A DNA stretch of 10,747 bases from Nitrospirota bacterium (GCA_027456925.1 DAIDTZ010000447.1:1-10747); one strand, 5' to 3'. Shown: positions 1 to 7,116, counted from the stretch's first letter. The notes: generated by a model from the sequence alone, not told the origin. Numbers and translations: made by a program.

Positions 1-1
1 C

Positions 2-3000
2 ATGCCCGCAGCGAGCTTCGGCGACGTCGGCGGGTACCTGAAGAAGATCGATGTCATCGCAGCCGACGTCCCCGAAGGGAAAGGGCCCACGGGCAGGGCG
101 GTTTTCGAGGGGAAATACCGGATCTGCAGCGACGTCGCGCAGGACCCCATCATGCGTCCCTGGCGCGACAACGCTCTCAGCCATGGCTTCCACACCTCCG
201 CGGCCTTCCCCCTCCGCTCCGGCAACGAGGTCATCGGAGGTTTCACCGTGTACGGGGACCAGCCCCGGTCCTTCACGAACGAAGAGATCGGGCTCCTGTC
301 GTCGCTCGCGGACGATGTGTCCTACGCCATCGACTCGCTGGTCAACGAACAGCGGAGAAAAGATGCCGAGGAACAAACCAGAGTCACGAACGCGCTGCTC
401 AAACTGTTTACACAGAAGTTTTCCAGCAAGGAATATCTCGACGCTGCCTGCGGCCTGATCCGGGAATGGAGCGGCATCCGCCATGTCGGCATCCGGGTCG
501 TGGACCCCGGAGGAAGCGCCCCCTTCGAGTCGTGCAAGGGGTACAATGACGCGTTCCTGGAACTGGAAGGTCCTCTATCGCTGGACACCCCCTGCATCTG
601 CACGCGCATCATTGAGGGAGCGCCGGGGCCGTCCGATCTGTGCGCCATGACGCCCAGCGGCTCCTTCTTCTCCGGAAACACAGCGCGGTTCATGGACCAG
701 GTGGCCCCGGAAGAGCGGGGGCGCTACCGCGGCGTGTGCAGGAAATACGGTTTCTCGTCGCTCGGCGTGATCCCGATCCGCCACCGCGAAACTCCGGTCG
801 GGGCCATCCATCTTGCCGATGAGCGGGAAGGGATGCTTCCCCAAAAGACCGTGTTGTTCCTTGAGCAGCTGGCGTACATCGTCGGCGAAGCGGTCTTCCG
901 GTTCAGCGTTGAAGACGAGCTTCGCAAGAATTTCACCAACCTGCAAAAAACCACCGAACTCCTGGAGCGGTTTTTCTCCACCACCCACATGCTCGTGGCC
1001 TATATGGACAGGGACTTCAACTATATCCGCGTGAACCGGGCCTACGCCGAGGCGGACAACCATCTTCCCGAGTTCTACGTGGGAAGGAACCATTTTGCGC
1101 TCTATCCCCACGCAGAGAACGAACGGTTTTTCCGGCAGGTGGTGGAAACCGGCGAGCCTTTTGAGGCCTATGAGCGGCCCCTCGATTTTTCAATCCATCG
1201 GGAACGAACAACGTCCTACTGGGACTGGAACGTGCTTCCTGTCAAGGAAACCGACGGCCGGGTGAGCGGCCTGGTTTTCACGCTCATCGATGTCAGCGCG
1301 CGCATGCACGCGGAGGACGAGCTCCGGCGGGCCGTGGCCTACAACCGGAGCCTGATCGAGGCCAGCCTCGACCCGCTCGTCACCATCAGCCCCGACGGAA
1401 AGATCACCGACACGAACGCCGCCACCGAAATGGCCACGGGCCTGCTTCGCGAGGAGTTGATCAACACTGATTTTTCGGAGTACTTCACCGAACCCGCGAA
1501 GGCCCGGTCCGGCTACCTCCAGGCGTTCCGCGAGGGTAAAGTTATGGACTACGCCCTCGAAATGCGGCATCGCGACGGCCGGGCGATGCCCGTCCTGTAC
1601 AACGCGTCCATCTACCGCGACGAAGCCGGGAACGTCAAGGGTATCTTCGCAGCGGCCCGCGACATCACCGAGCTCAGGGAAGCCGAGCGCCGCACCACGG
1701 TCACGAACAACCTTCTGAAACTGTTCACGCAGACCTACTCTCGGAAAGTGTATCTCGACTCGGCCATCGAGATCATTCGTTCCTGGAGCCGCTGCAGCAG
1801 CGTGGGCGTGCGCATTGCGGACCGCAATGGGAACATCCCCTATGTGGCCTGCGAGGGATTTGACGACGACTTTATCCAGTCGGAACGCGCGCTCTCTCTT
1901 TCCCGGGACCGCTGCGCCTGCATCCGCGTCGTAGCGGGCCAACTGGATGCCGTGGACGCCTCCTCCCGGACCCCCGACGGTTCGCTCTATTACAACGACT
2001 CGGTGGCGTTCCTCTCCGCACTGACCGAGGAAAAGCGGAAGCAGTTCCGCGGGGCCTGCCAGCGGAGCGGCTACCGGTCTCTCGCAGTGGTCCCCATCCG
2101 CTACCGCAAAAGGGTCCTCGGCGCAATCCATCTCGCCGACCTGCAAGAGGGAATGTTTCCCCCGGGTGTGGTCGAGTTCCTGGAGCGCATGGCGCTCATT
2201 ATCGGCGAGGCGCTGTTCCGGTTCAACATCGAAGATGAGCAGATGCGCCTCGTGTCGGCCCTGGAATCCACGGCCGAGGCGGTCGTCATCACCGATCCCG
2301 CCGGAATAATTCAGTACGTCAACTCAGCATTCGAGCAAATCACCGGGTATGCAAAAGAAGAGGCGCTGGGGAGGACGCTCCACCTCCTCGACAGCGGCAA
2401 GCACGACGAAGAGTTCTACCGGAAGCTCAGGGAAACGCTCGCGCGCGACGGCGTCTGGCGCGGGCAGCTGATCAACAAGAAGAAGGACGGGACGCTGTAC
2501 TATGAAGACTGCACCTACTCCCCGGTACGGGGGCCGTCCGGAGAAATCATGAATTACGTTTCCCTCAAACGGGACGTGACGGAAAAACTCAGGCTCGAGT
2601 CCATTGCCGAGTCGGTCTCGACCATGGACGGCATCGGCTACATCTTTTCCGGCGTGCGGCACGAGATCGGCAATCCCATCAACTCCATCAACATGATCCT
2701 GGGCCTCCTCAAGGCCAAGTTGCCCTCGCTGTCCCCCGAAGCCGTCACGGACTATATCGACCGTATCATCGGCCAGATAGCGCGAATAGAATTCTTGCTG
2801 AACTCTCTCAAATCCTACAATATGTACGAGCCCCAGGAACCGCAGGACCTGGGCGTCGCGTCGTTCATGGAGCAGTTCCTGCCGCTCGTCAGGGAAGATT
2901 TTTCGAGAAAGAAAACCGCGCTCGATTTCCTGCTGGACCCGCGGGTAGAAAGCGTGTACGTCGACCCCCGCGCGCTCCAGCAGGTGCTGTTGAACCTCCT

Positions 3001-3301
3001 GACAAATGCTTCGGATGCGGTGAACGGACGGGAAAACCCGACGGTGACCCTGAGCGTGTTCAAGTCAGGAGGCAGGGTCCGAATCGAGGTGGATGACAAT
3101 GGATGCGGGATCCCCGAGGACAGAATGAAGGACCTGTTCAAGCCCTTCTACACGACCAAAGCAAAGGGCACCGGACTCGGACTGGTGATCGTCAAGAAAA
3201 TGCTTGCCAGAATGAACGGCACGATCGAGGTGGAGAGCAAGAAGGACGAGTGGACCCGAGTAATCATTTCGCTTCCGGAGGGAAAGCATGGCCAACGGTA
3301 A
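2..3301 (+). CDS. Multi-sensor GAF/PAS histidine kinase (5' partial)
   Basis: This is a sensor kinase that presumably phosphorylates the adjacent response regulator. The reading frame is open at the window edge and begins inside a GAF domain, so the true start lies upstream. Residues are counted from the first ATG visible. Domains in order: C-terminal part of a GAF (1-115), cysteine-containing GAF-like module A (126-307), PAS (about 320-432), PAS (about 447-556), GAF-like module B, a second copy of A (565-747), PAS (about 751-862), then the kinase core. The core shows an H-box with H887 in VRHEIGNPINS, an N-box (N998, N1002 in LLNLLTNASDA), a G1 box DNGCG (1032-1036) and a G2 box GTGLGL (1056-1061). 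No transmembrane segment is seen in the 1099 visible residues, so this part is probably cytosolic. There is no receiver domain. The stop overlaps the next gene by 14 nt, which suggests translational coupling. The signal is unknown. Confidence 0.95.
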   Translation: MPAASFGDVGGYLKKIDVIAADVPEGKGPTGRAVFEGKYRICSDVAQDPIMRPWRDNALSHGFHTSAAFPLRSGNEVIGGFTVYGDQPRSFTNEEIGLLSSLADDVSYAIDSLVNEQRRKDAEEQTRVTNALLKLFTQKFSSKEYLDAACGLIREWSGIRHVGIRVVDPGGSAPFESCKGYNDAFLELEGPLSLDTPCICTRIIEGAPGPSDLCAMTPSGSFFSGNTARFMDQVAPEERGRYRGVCRKYGFSSLGVIPIRHRETPVGAIHLADEREGMLPQKTVLFLEQLAYIVGEAVFRFSVEDELRKNFTNLQKTTELLERFFSTTHMLVAYMDRDFNYIRVNRAYAEADNHLPEFYVGRNHFALYPHAENERFFRQVVETGEPFEAYERPLDFSIHRERTTSYWDWNVLPVKETDGRVSGLVFTLIDVSARMHAEDELRRAVAYNRSLIEASLDPLVTISPDGKITDTNAATEMATGLLREELINTDFSEYFTEPAKARSGYLQAFREGKVMDYALEMRHRDGRAMPVLYNASIYRDEAGNVKGIFAAARDITELREAERRTTVTNNLLKLFTQTYSRKVYLDSAIEIIRSWSRCSSVGVRIADRNGNIPYVACEGFDDDFIQSERALSLSRDRCACIRVVAGQLDAVDASSRTPDGSLYYNDSVAFLSALTEEKRKQFRGACQRSGYRSLAVVPIRYRKRVLGAIHLADLQEGMFPPGVVEFLERMALIIGEALFRFNIEDEQMRLVSALESTAEAVVITDPAGIIQYVNSAFEQITGYAKEEALGRTLHLLDSGKHDEEFYRKLRETLARDGVWRGQLINKKKDGTLYYEDCTYSPVRGPSGEIMNYVSLKRDVTEKLRLESIAESVSTMDGIGYIFSGVRHEIGNPINSINMILGLLKAKLPSLSPEAVTDYIDRIIGQIARIEFLLNSLKSYNMYEPQEPQDLGVASFMEQFLPLVREDFSRKKTALDFLLDPRVESVYVDPRALQQVLLNLLTNASDAVNGRENPTVTLSVFKSGGRVRIEVDDNGCGIPEDRMKDLFKPFYTTKAKGTGLGLVIVKKMLARMNGTIEVESKKDEWTRVIISLPEGKHGQR
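377..922 (+). repeat. Internal protein repeat A: cysteine-containing GAF-like module
   Basis: This is the first of two homologous modules inside the kinase (residues 126-307). It starts with a helix of the type TNALLKLFTQ and ends FRFSVEDEL. Shared landmarks with copy B are a C-G-(Y/F) motif, a C-x-C-x-R motif, TP(S/D)GS, RG-x-C, PIRxR, GAIHLAD, EGMxP and GEAxFRF. The cysteines common to both copies are C178, C198, C200 and C246; copy A also has C214. The relation is at protein level; DNA identity is clearly lower. Confidence 0.85.
1694..2242 (+). repeat. Internal protein repeat B: cysteine-containing GAF-like module
   Basis: This is the second copy of the module (residues 565-747), offset 439-440 residues from copy A. 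The four shared cysteines are C617, C638, C640 and C686. Their spacing (21, 2, 46) is almost the same as in copy A (20, 2, 46). The preceding helix is also duplicated (TNNLLKLFTQ against TNALLKLFTQ), so the duplicated unit includes the signalling linker. Confidence 0.85.
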
Positions 3302-4649
3302 TCCCATGAAGAAAACATTTCTTGTCATCGACGACGACAGGGTATTTGCGAACACCGTCCGGGATTACCTGTCCAGCGACGCTGTGGAGGTGATGGTCGC
3401 CAACAGTGCGATGGACGGACTCGCCGCCTGTCAACAGAGAAAGATCGACGTCGTGCTTCTGGACCAGCAGCTTCCCGACGCCGAGGGGCACACGCTCTGC
3501 GCCACCATCCTGAAGAGCAACGACCAGGCCAAGATCATCTTCTCCACCGCGTTTCCCAGCTTCGAAAACGCCGTGAAGGCGATCCGGTCCGGCGCCTCCG
3601 ATTATCTGTCGAAGCCCTACGACCTGGAGGAACTGAGCCTCGCCGTTCGCCAGGCCTTCCGCACCCTGGAGCTGGAAAACGTGGAGCAGATCCAGGATTA
3701 CCAGCGCACCCGGGAAAGCGAGCAGACCGTCGTCATCGGCGGGGAAGGCCTCGCGGAAACCATGAAGATGGTGGACCTGGCCGCAACCACCGATTCGCCG
3801 GTGCTCATTACCGGCGAAACCGGCACGGGAAAGACCCTCGTGGCAAAAGCGATCCATTACAAGGGCCGCGCGCTCAAGGCGCCGTTCATCAGCATCAACT
3901 GCGCGTCGCTGCCCGAGAACCTCATCGAAGCAGAACTCTTCGGGTACGAGAAAGGCGCCTTTACCGGCGCCGTGGCCGCGCGAAAAGGCTTGTTTGAAAT
4001 GGCCGAAGGCGGGACCCTGTTTCTCGACGAAATCGGAGAAATGCCCATTCATTTGCAGGCAAAGCTCCTGTCTGCCATCGAAGAGAAAAACCTCAGAAGG
4101 CTCGGCAGCGAGTCGGTCCGCCCCGTTAACGTCCGGATCATCGCGGCAACCGGCATAAATCTCGAGGATTTTCTGGGGCAGACCTTCAGAAAGGACCTCT
4201 ACTACCGCCTGAGCGTCATCCGGATGCACATCCCGCCGCTCCGGGAGCGCCGCGCCGACATCCCGATGCTCTGCAAGCACCTGCTGAAAGCGCTCGCCAA
4301 CGGGCACGAGGTCGAGCTGTCGGATGCGGAACTCGCCAACCTGTCCCGCTATGACTGGCCCGGAAACGTGCGGGAACTGAAGAATATTCTCGAACGGGCA
4401 TACCTGCTCCAGCGCGGCAGCGAATTCAGGCCCTCGGAATTGCTTGGCCAGACGACCCGGAAAACGGCGCTCCTGGCTCTTGCAACGGAAAACGCCGACC
4501 CGGATGCGCCCATCCTGCCGCTCGACGAAGTAGAGATGCGCCACATCCAATTCGTCCTGGGCAGATGTTCCGGCAATTACACGCAGACCGCCAAAGCCCT
4601 CGGCATCTCCCTGTCCACGCTCAAACGCAAGCTGAAAAGCTCGGATTGA
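3288..4649 (+). CDS. Sigma-54-dependent response regulator, NtrC type
   Basis: This is a two-component activator that opens sigma-54 promoters by ATP hydrolysis. The 453-residue length is normal for the NtrC family. The receiver domain (8-125) has acidic pair D15/D16, phospho-acceptor D59 in VVLLDQQLP and K109 in SKP. The AAA+ domain follows: Walker A GETGTGKT (176-183), the sigma-54-contacting loop GAFTGA (223-228) intact, and Walker B LFLDE with D247/E248. The C-terminus (about 412-453) is a Fis-type helix-turn-helix (YTQTAKALGISLSTLKRKL) for DNA binding. The start at 3288 is chosen because GGAGG at 3277-3281 lies 6 nt upstream; the later ATG at 3306 has no such site. The gene overlaps the kinase, its likely partner. 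The control region at 4793-4908 just downstream is a plausible target. Exact regulon unknown. Confidence 0.97.
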   Translation: MANGNPMKKTFLVIDDDRVFANTVRDYLSSDAVEVMVANSAMDGLAACQQRKIDVVLLDQQLPDAEGHTLCATILKSNDQAKIIFSTAFPSFENAVKAIRSGASDYLSKPYDLEELSLAVRQAFRTLELENVEQIQDYQRTRESEQTVVIGGEGLAETMKMVDLAATTDSPVLITGETGTGKTLVAKAIHYKGRALKAPFISINCASLPENLIEAELFGYEKGAFTGAVAARKGLFEMAEGGTLFLDEIGEMPIHLQAKLLSAIEEKNLRRLGSESVRPVNVRIIAATGINLEDFLGQTFRKDLYYRLSVIRMHIPPLRERRADIPMLCKHLLKALANGHEVELSDAELANLSRYDWPGNVRELKNILERAYLLQRGSEFRPSELLGQTTRKTALLALATENADPDAPILPLDEVEMRHIQFVLGRCSGNYTQTAKALGISLSTLKRKLKSSD

Positions 4650-4659
4650 GGCATGAACC

Positions 4660-4691
4660 AGGGACTGAATAAGAAAATGAGATCAGTCCTT
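4660..4691 (+). terminator. Weak hairpin, possible terminator of the kinase/activator operon
   Basis: Eleven nt after the activator stop, AGGGACTGA (4660-4668) pairs with TCAGTCCTT (4683-4691), nine pairs including one G-U, around an A-rich 14-nt loop. The following bases (CTTCCACC) are pyrimidine-rich but not a T-run, so termination would be inefficient or factor-assisted. Confidence 0.4.
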
Positions 4692-4700
4692 CTTCCACCC

Positions 4701-4775
4701 CTCCCCAGGCTTACGGATCACCGCGTCGCTTTCCAGTCCCCGCGTCGCCCCTTCTTTCACTCCCTGGGCTTACCG
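4701..4775. repeat. Imperfect short direct repeats in intergenic region
   Basis: A 16-mer at 4701-4716 (CTCCCCAGGCTTACGG) recurs at 4760-4775 (CTCCCTGGGCTTACCG) with 13 of 16 matches. Between them CCGCGTCGC occurs exactly twice, at 4721-4729 and 4740-4748. The role is unknown: decayed duplication or protein-binding sites are both possible. Confidence 0.5.
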
Positions 4776-4792
4776 CCTAAAATAACCGCACA

Positions 4793-4817
4793 TTCAAAAT
4801 GAACAGTTCAAAATGAT
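4793..4817. promoter_or_regulatory. Tandem dyad sites, candidate activator-binding (UAS)
   Basis: TTCAAAATGAA (4793-4803) and TTCAAAATGAT (4807-4817) are two copies of an 11-mer with dyad form TTCA-N3-TGAA, with centres 14 bp apart. They lie about 120 and 107 bp upstream of the start point predicted from the -24/-12 promoter. That is the usual distance for NtrC-type upstream activator sites. Binding by the regulator encoded at 3288-4649 is inference. Confidence 0.5.
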
Positions 4818-4851
4818 CTTGTTCTGGCAGTTCCTTACCCTGCTTCTTGAC

Positions 4852-4864
4852 CATCTCATTGATT
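4852..4864 (-). promoter_or_regulatory. IHF-like site between activator sites and promoter
   Basis: CATCTCATTGATT fits the complement of the IHF consensus (YAANNNNTTGATW) with one mismatch, the third base. It lies between the tandem dyads and the -24/-12 promoter, where IHF bends DNA at many sigma-54 promoters. The same bases begin an inverted repeat ATTGAT-N9-ATCAAT (4858-4878), so a repressor site is an alternative. Confidence 0.35.
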
Positions 4865-4891
4865 ATCCACGCATCAATATCCCGGAATATT

Positions 4892-4908
4892 CTGGCATCT
4901 GCCTTGCT
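4892..4908 (+). promoter_or_regulatory. Sigma-54 (-24/-12) promoter
   Basis: CTGGCATCTGCCTTGCT matches the sigma-54 consensus YTGGCACG-N4-TTGCW except for two bases after TGGCA. The invariant GG (4894-4895) and GC (4906-4907) are separated by exactly 10 bp. Transcription would start near 4919, about 40 nt before the ATG at 4958. It excludes an in-frame ATG at 4847 from the message, so it also helps choose the start of the next gene. An activator of the matching class is encoded immediately upstream. Confidence 0.7.
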
Positions 4909-4957
4909 ATTTCATCGACTGCAATCAAGCAGTTTCAGCAAATCGAGACAGAAACCC

Positions 4958-5398
4958 ATGACCCTCAGTTATATGCATATGCCGACCAGCAGAAGCACAA
5001 AAACCATTCTTCTCGTGGACGATGAACAGGAAAACCTCAGGACTTATCAGGAAATCCTCGAAGATATGGACTATCGCATCCTTACAAGATCGGATGCCGA
5101 TTCCGCACTGGCGCTGCTCAATGAAGGGGCCGCTGTTGTCGATCTGATCGTGACCGATTACCGGATGCCGGGCAAGAACGGCCTTGAATTTATCACGGAG
5201 TTGCGGCAATACCGGCCTTTTGTGCCGGTCATTATGATCACCGCGTACGGGAACATCGAGACTTATCTGCATTCGGTCAGTCTTGGCGTTTTCGAGTATG
5301 TTCACAAGCCGATCAAGAAAGAGGAATTGGAACTCATTGTGAAACAGGCCCTTCACGATGACGAACCGGAAGGCATGACGGAGGACGACCGGCCGTGA
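4958..5398 (+). CDS. Single-domain response regulator (REC only)
   Basis: This 146-residue protein consists of a CheY-like receiver domain with no output domain. The acidic pair is D21/D22 (LLVDDEQ), the phospho-acceptor is D67 (IVTDYRMPG), a Thr sits in MITAYG, and the conserved lysine is K117 in HKPIKK. The tail after about residue 133 is short and acidic. It probably acts through protein contacts, as a phosphorelay intermediate or an allosteric partner. The start is uncertain: ATGs at 4958, 4973 and 4979 are all in frame and none has a strong ribosome site. An ATG at 4847 would add 37 residues unlike a REC domain and precedes the predicted sigma-54 start point, so it is rejected. It is the first gene after the -24/-12 promoter and lies upstream of the leader ORF and sigma factor. 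Confidence 0.9.
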   Translation: MTLSYMHMPTSRSTKTILLVDDEQENLRTYQEILEDMDYRILTRSDADSALALLNEGAAVVDLIVTDYRMPGKNGLEFITELRQYRPFVPVIMITAYGNIETYLHSVSLGVFEYVHKPIKKEELELIVKQALHDDEPEGMTEDDRP

Positions 5399-5423
5399 AC
5401 AAGCGTTTTCTGCAAAATAGAAT
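5396..5423 (+). promoter_or_regulatory. Possible sigma-70 promoter before the sigma factor gene
   Basis: TGAACA (5396-5401, four of six to TTGACA) is followed after 16 bp by TAGAAT (5418-5423, five of six to TATAAT). It could give the leader ORF and sigma factor gene their own housekeeping transcription besides read-through from the sigma-54 promoter. Matches of this quality also arise by chance. Confidence 0.3.
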
Positions 5424-5485
5424 TCACAGGAAAAAGGAAACGGGCGCCTGACGCCGTTCTCATATCCGGTAGAGGGGGAAGAGAG

Positions 5486-5584
5486 ATGGACACGCGAATG
5501 ATCGATGCAGCGCGGGTGCTTTCCGGCCGGGAAAATACCGGCACATGCCATGCAGCATATTTCCGTCTGAGGAGGATGTCATGA
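5486..5584 (+). CDS. Leader ORF, 32 codons, coupled to the sigma factor start
   Basis: A short ORF starts at an ATG preceded by a purine-rich ribosome-site-like run (AGAGGGGGAAGAGAG). It reads MDTRMIDAARVL through to RLRRMS. Its TGA (5582-5584) overlaps the sigma factor ATG (5581-5583) as ATGA, the typical arrangement for translational coupling. The sigma factor's own AGGAGG lies inside this ORF. Its DNA also contains a hairpin, TTTCC (5520-5524) with GGAAA (5530-5534). I recognise no homologue of the peptide. It may serve only to steer ribosomes to the sigma factor start, or be a chance ORF. Confidence 0.45.
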   Translation: MDTRMIDAARVLSGRENTGTCHAAYFRLRRMS

Positions 5585-6549
5585 GCCCATGGGACCAGAT
5601 GATGGTGGAAGAATTTCCGGGCATCGATGCCCGCGAAGAATCGCTCGACGACGCGCACGTGATGGACGCATATCACAAGCGCGGCCACGATGCGGAAGAC
5701 AAAGAGGCCGCAACGGACAAAGGACTCGATGTCGTCAAATTTTACTTCAAGGAAATCCGGAAAATGCCGCTCCTGAACTTCGAGCAGGAGCAGGAACTCG
5801 GCAAGCGCATCGCCAAAGGGGACGATGAAGCGCGCGCCAGGATGATCGAGTCCAATTTGCGGCTCGTCGTCGCCATCGGCAAGAAATACATCAACCGCGG
5901 GCTGCCCTTCTCCGACATCCTCGAAGAGGGCAACATCGGCCTGATCAGGGCCGTGGAAAAATTTGATTACAAGCGGGGCTTCAAGTTCAGCACCTATGCG
6001 TCGTGGTGGATCCGGCAGTCGATCGAGCGCGCGATCGCGAACCAGGTCAGGATCATCCGCCTGCCCGTGCACGTCGCGGAGATCGCCAATGCCCACACCC
6101 GAGCGGTCCGCAAGCTGACGCAGGAGCTCGGCCGGGAACCGGCCGCGGAAGAAGTCGCGAAAAAAATGAAGCTCACCGTCGAACGGGTGCGCGTCCTCTC
6201 CCAGATGTCGCGGGACACCTATTCGCTCGACACCCTCATCAGCGACGACGGCGACGATACGCTGAAGGACGTTCTGCGCGACGACCGCATGCCGTCCCCT
6301 GCCGCGGCCATCAACGAGCAGGGCCGCCGCAAGTATCTCAACGAATGCATTGCCGAGCTTCCGGACACCGAGCGGAACGTCCTCCTGATGCGCTACGGAT
6401 TGAGCACAGACTCGCCGCGCACGCTGGAAAGCATCGGCAAACAGTTCGGCATTACGCGGGAACGGGTCCGGCAGATCGAGAAGCAGGCGATCGGAAAGCT
6501 CAGGAACCTGACGAAGAGCAGAAACATGGAATTGGTCGACATGCTGTAA
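5581..6549 (+). CDS. rpoS: RpoS-like group 2 RNA polymerase sigma factor
   Basis: This is an alternative sigma-70 family factor of 322 residues that directs RNA polymerase to promoters, probably for general stress or stationary phase. Visible parts are region 1.2 (about 50-80, YFKEIRKMPLLNFEQEQELGKRI), region 2 (92-153, with NLRLVVAI, DILEEGNIGLIRAVEKFD, GFKFSTYASWWIRQSIERAI), region 3 (about 155-235) and region 4 with its -35-binding helix-turn-helix (281-308, LESIGKQFGITRERVRQIE). Length and the lack of an RpoD-size N-terminus place it in group 2. The order and wording of regions 1.2 and 2 are closest to RpoS as I know it from Gram-negatives, but the symbol is by resemblance only. The start is set by AGGAGG (5570-5575) 5 nt before the ATG; an in-frame ATG at 5545 lacks this. 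The leader ORF at 5486 overlaps the start. Confidence 0.93.
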   Translation: MSPWDQMMVEEFPGIDAREESLDDAHVMDAYHKRGHDAEDKEAATDKGLDVVKFYFKEIRKMPLLNFEQEQELGKRIAKGDDEARARMIESNLRLVVAIGKKYINRGLPFSDILEEGNIGLIRAVEKFDYKRGFKFSTYASWWIRQSIERAIANQVRIIRLPVHVAEIANAHTRAVRKLTQELGREPAAEEVAKKMKLTVERVRVLSQMSRDTYSLDTLISDDGDDTLKDVLRDDRMPSPAAAINEQGRRKYLNECIAELPDTERNVLLMRYGLSTDSPRTLESIGKQFGITRERVRQIEKQAIGKLRNLTKSRNMELVDML

Positions 6550-6611
6550 ACAACGAACGACGGGACCCGTGGGTAGCGGTTCTCCACTCTCTGAAAAAAG
6601 GACGGGACGCC

Positions 6612-7088
6612 ATGACACCCTACTGCACGACAACCCAGGAAAGCGTTGTAATCGACGGCTGCGATGAGAGCCTGAAAAACATACTGCTCGTCGATGACGA
6701 TCACTTCTTCCTCTTCAGCCTGGCAAGACATTTCAGGAGGATCGCAGCCTCCCTCAACATTTACACCACGGCAAACGGCAAACAGGCGAGGTCAATTCTG
6801 AGCACCGTGCCCGTGGACCTGGTCATCTCAGACTTGAAGATGCCCGTCATGGACGGAATGGAGCTTGCACTGTGGCTATCGGAGGTTCATCCGCAGATAC
6901 CTGCAATCATAATGAGCGGATGCGTTGATCCCAAAACGCGGGCTAAGCTCGACCAAAAGGGATTTCCCTTTGTCGAAAAACCGCAGGATCAAAGAAAGCT
7001 GTTCGACATCGTTCATTCCCTGGTGTCAGCCCGGTCCGGCGCACGCATCAACCTGACCTCGCAATCTTCTGATGCAGAAAAGCGTTAA
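6612..7088 (+). CDS. REC-only response regulator downstream of the sigma factor
   Basis: This 158-residue protein has a single receiver domain (about 22-140) with an unusual N-terminal extension of about 22 residues and a polar tail. The acidic pair is D28/D29 (LLVDDDH), the phospho-acceptor is D74 (VISDLKMP), a Ser replaces the usual Thr in IIMSGC, and the conserved lysine is K123 (VEKPQ). No DNA-binding or enzymatic domain is present. AAGGA (6598-6602) is the ribosome site, 9 nt before the ATG. It starts 62 nt after the sigma factor with no terminator between, so it is probably co-transcribed. The strong terminator follows it. Control of the sigma factor's activity or stability is a reasonable guess; RssB does this in enterobacteria, but RssB has an extra phosphatase-like domain absent here. 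Confidence 0.9.
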   Translation: MTPYCTTTQESVVIDGCDESLKNILLVDDDHFFLFSLARHFRRIAASLNIYTTANGKQARSILSTVPVDLVISDLKMPVMDGMELALWLSEVHPQIPAIIMSGCVDPKTRAKLDQKGFPFVEKPQDQRKLFDIVHSLVSARSGARINLTSQSSDAEKR

Positions 7089-7116
7089 CAGCAGCATTGC
7101 AATATGCTCCCCCCCT

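Noticed and set aside
1190..2146. Minus-strand ORF (318 codons) opposite the kinase
   Set aside because: It overlaps PAS and GAF-like modules of the kinase and has no domain or ribosome site of its own.
3264..4550. Long minus-strand ORF (428 codons) opposite the sigma-54 activator
   Set aside because: The plus strand encodes a complete NtrC-type protein with all motifs. The antisense frame shows no recognisable domain and is a by-product of high GC at third codon positions.
4847..4957. Upstream in-frame ATG adding 37 residues to the first REC-only protein
   Set aside because: The extension resembles no REC protein and the region contains the sigma-54 promoter, whose transcript would begin near 4919, after this ATG.
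5353..6633. Long minus-strand ORF (426 codons) opposite the sigma factor
   Set aside because: The opposite strand carries an unmistakable sigma-70 family protein; the antisense translation has no motif.
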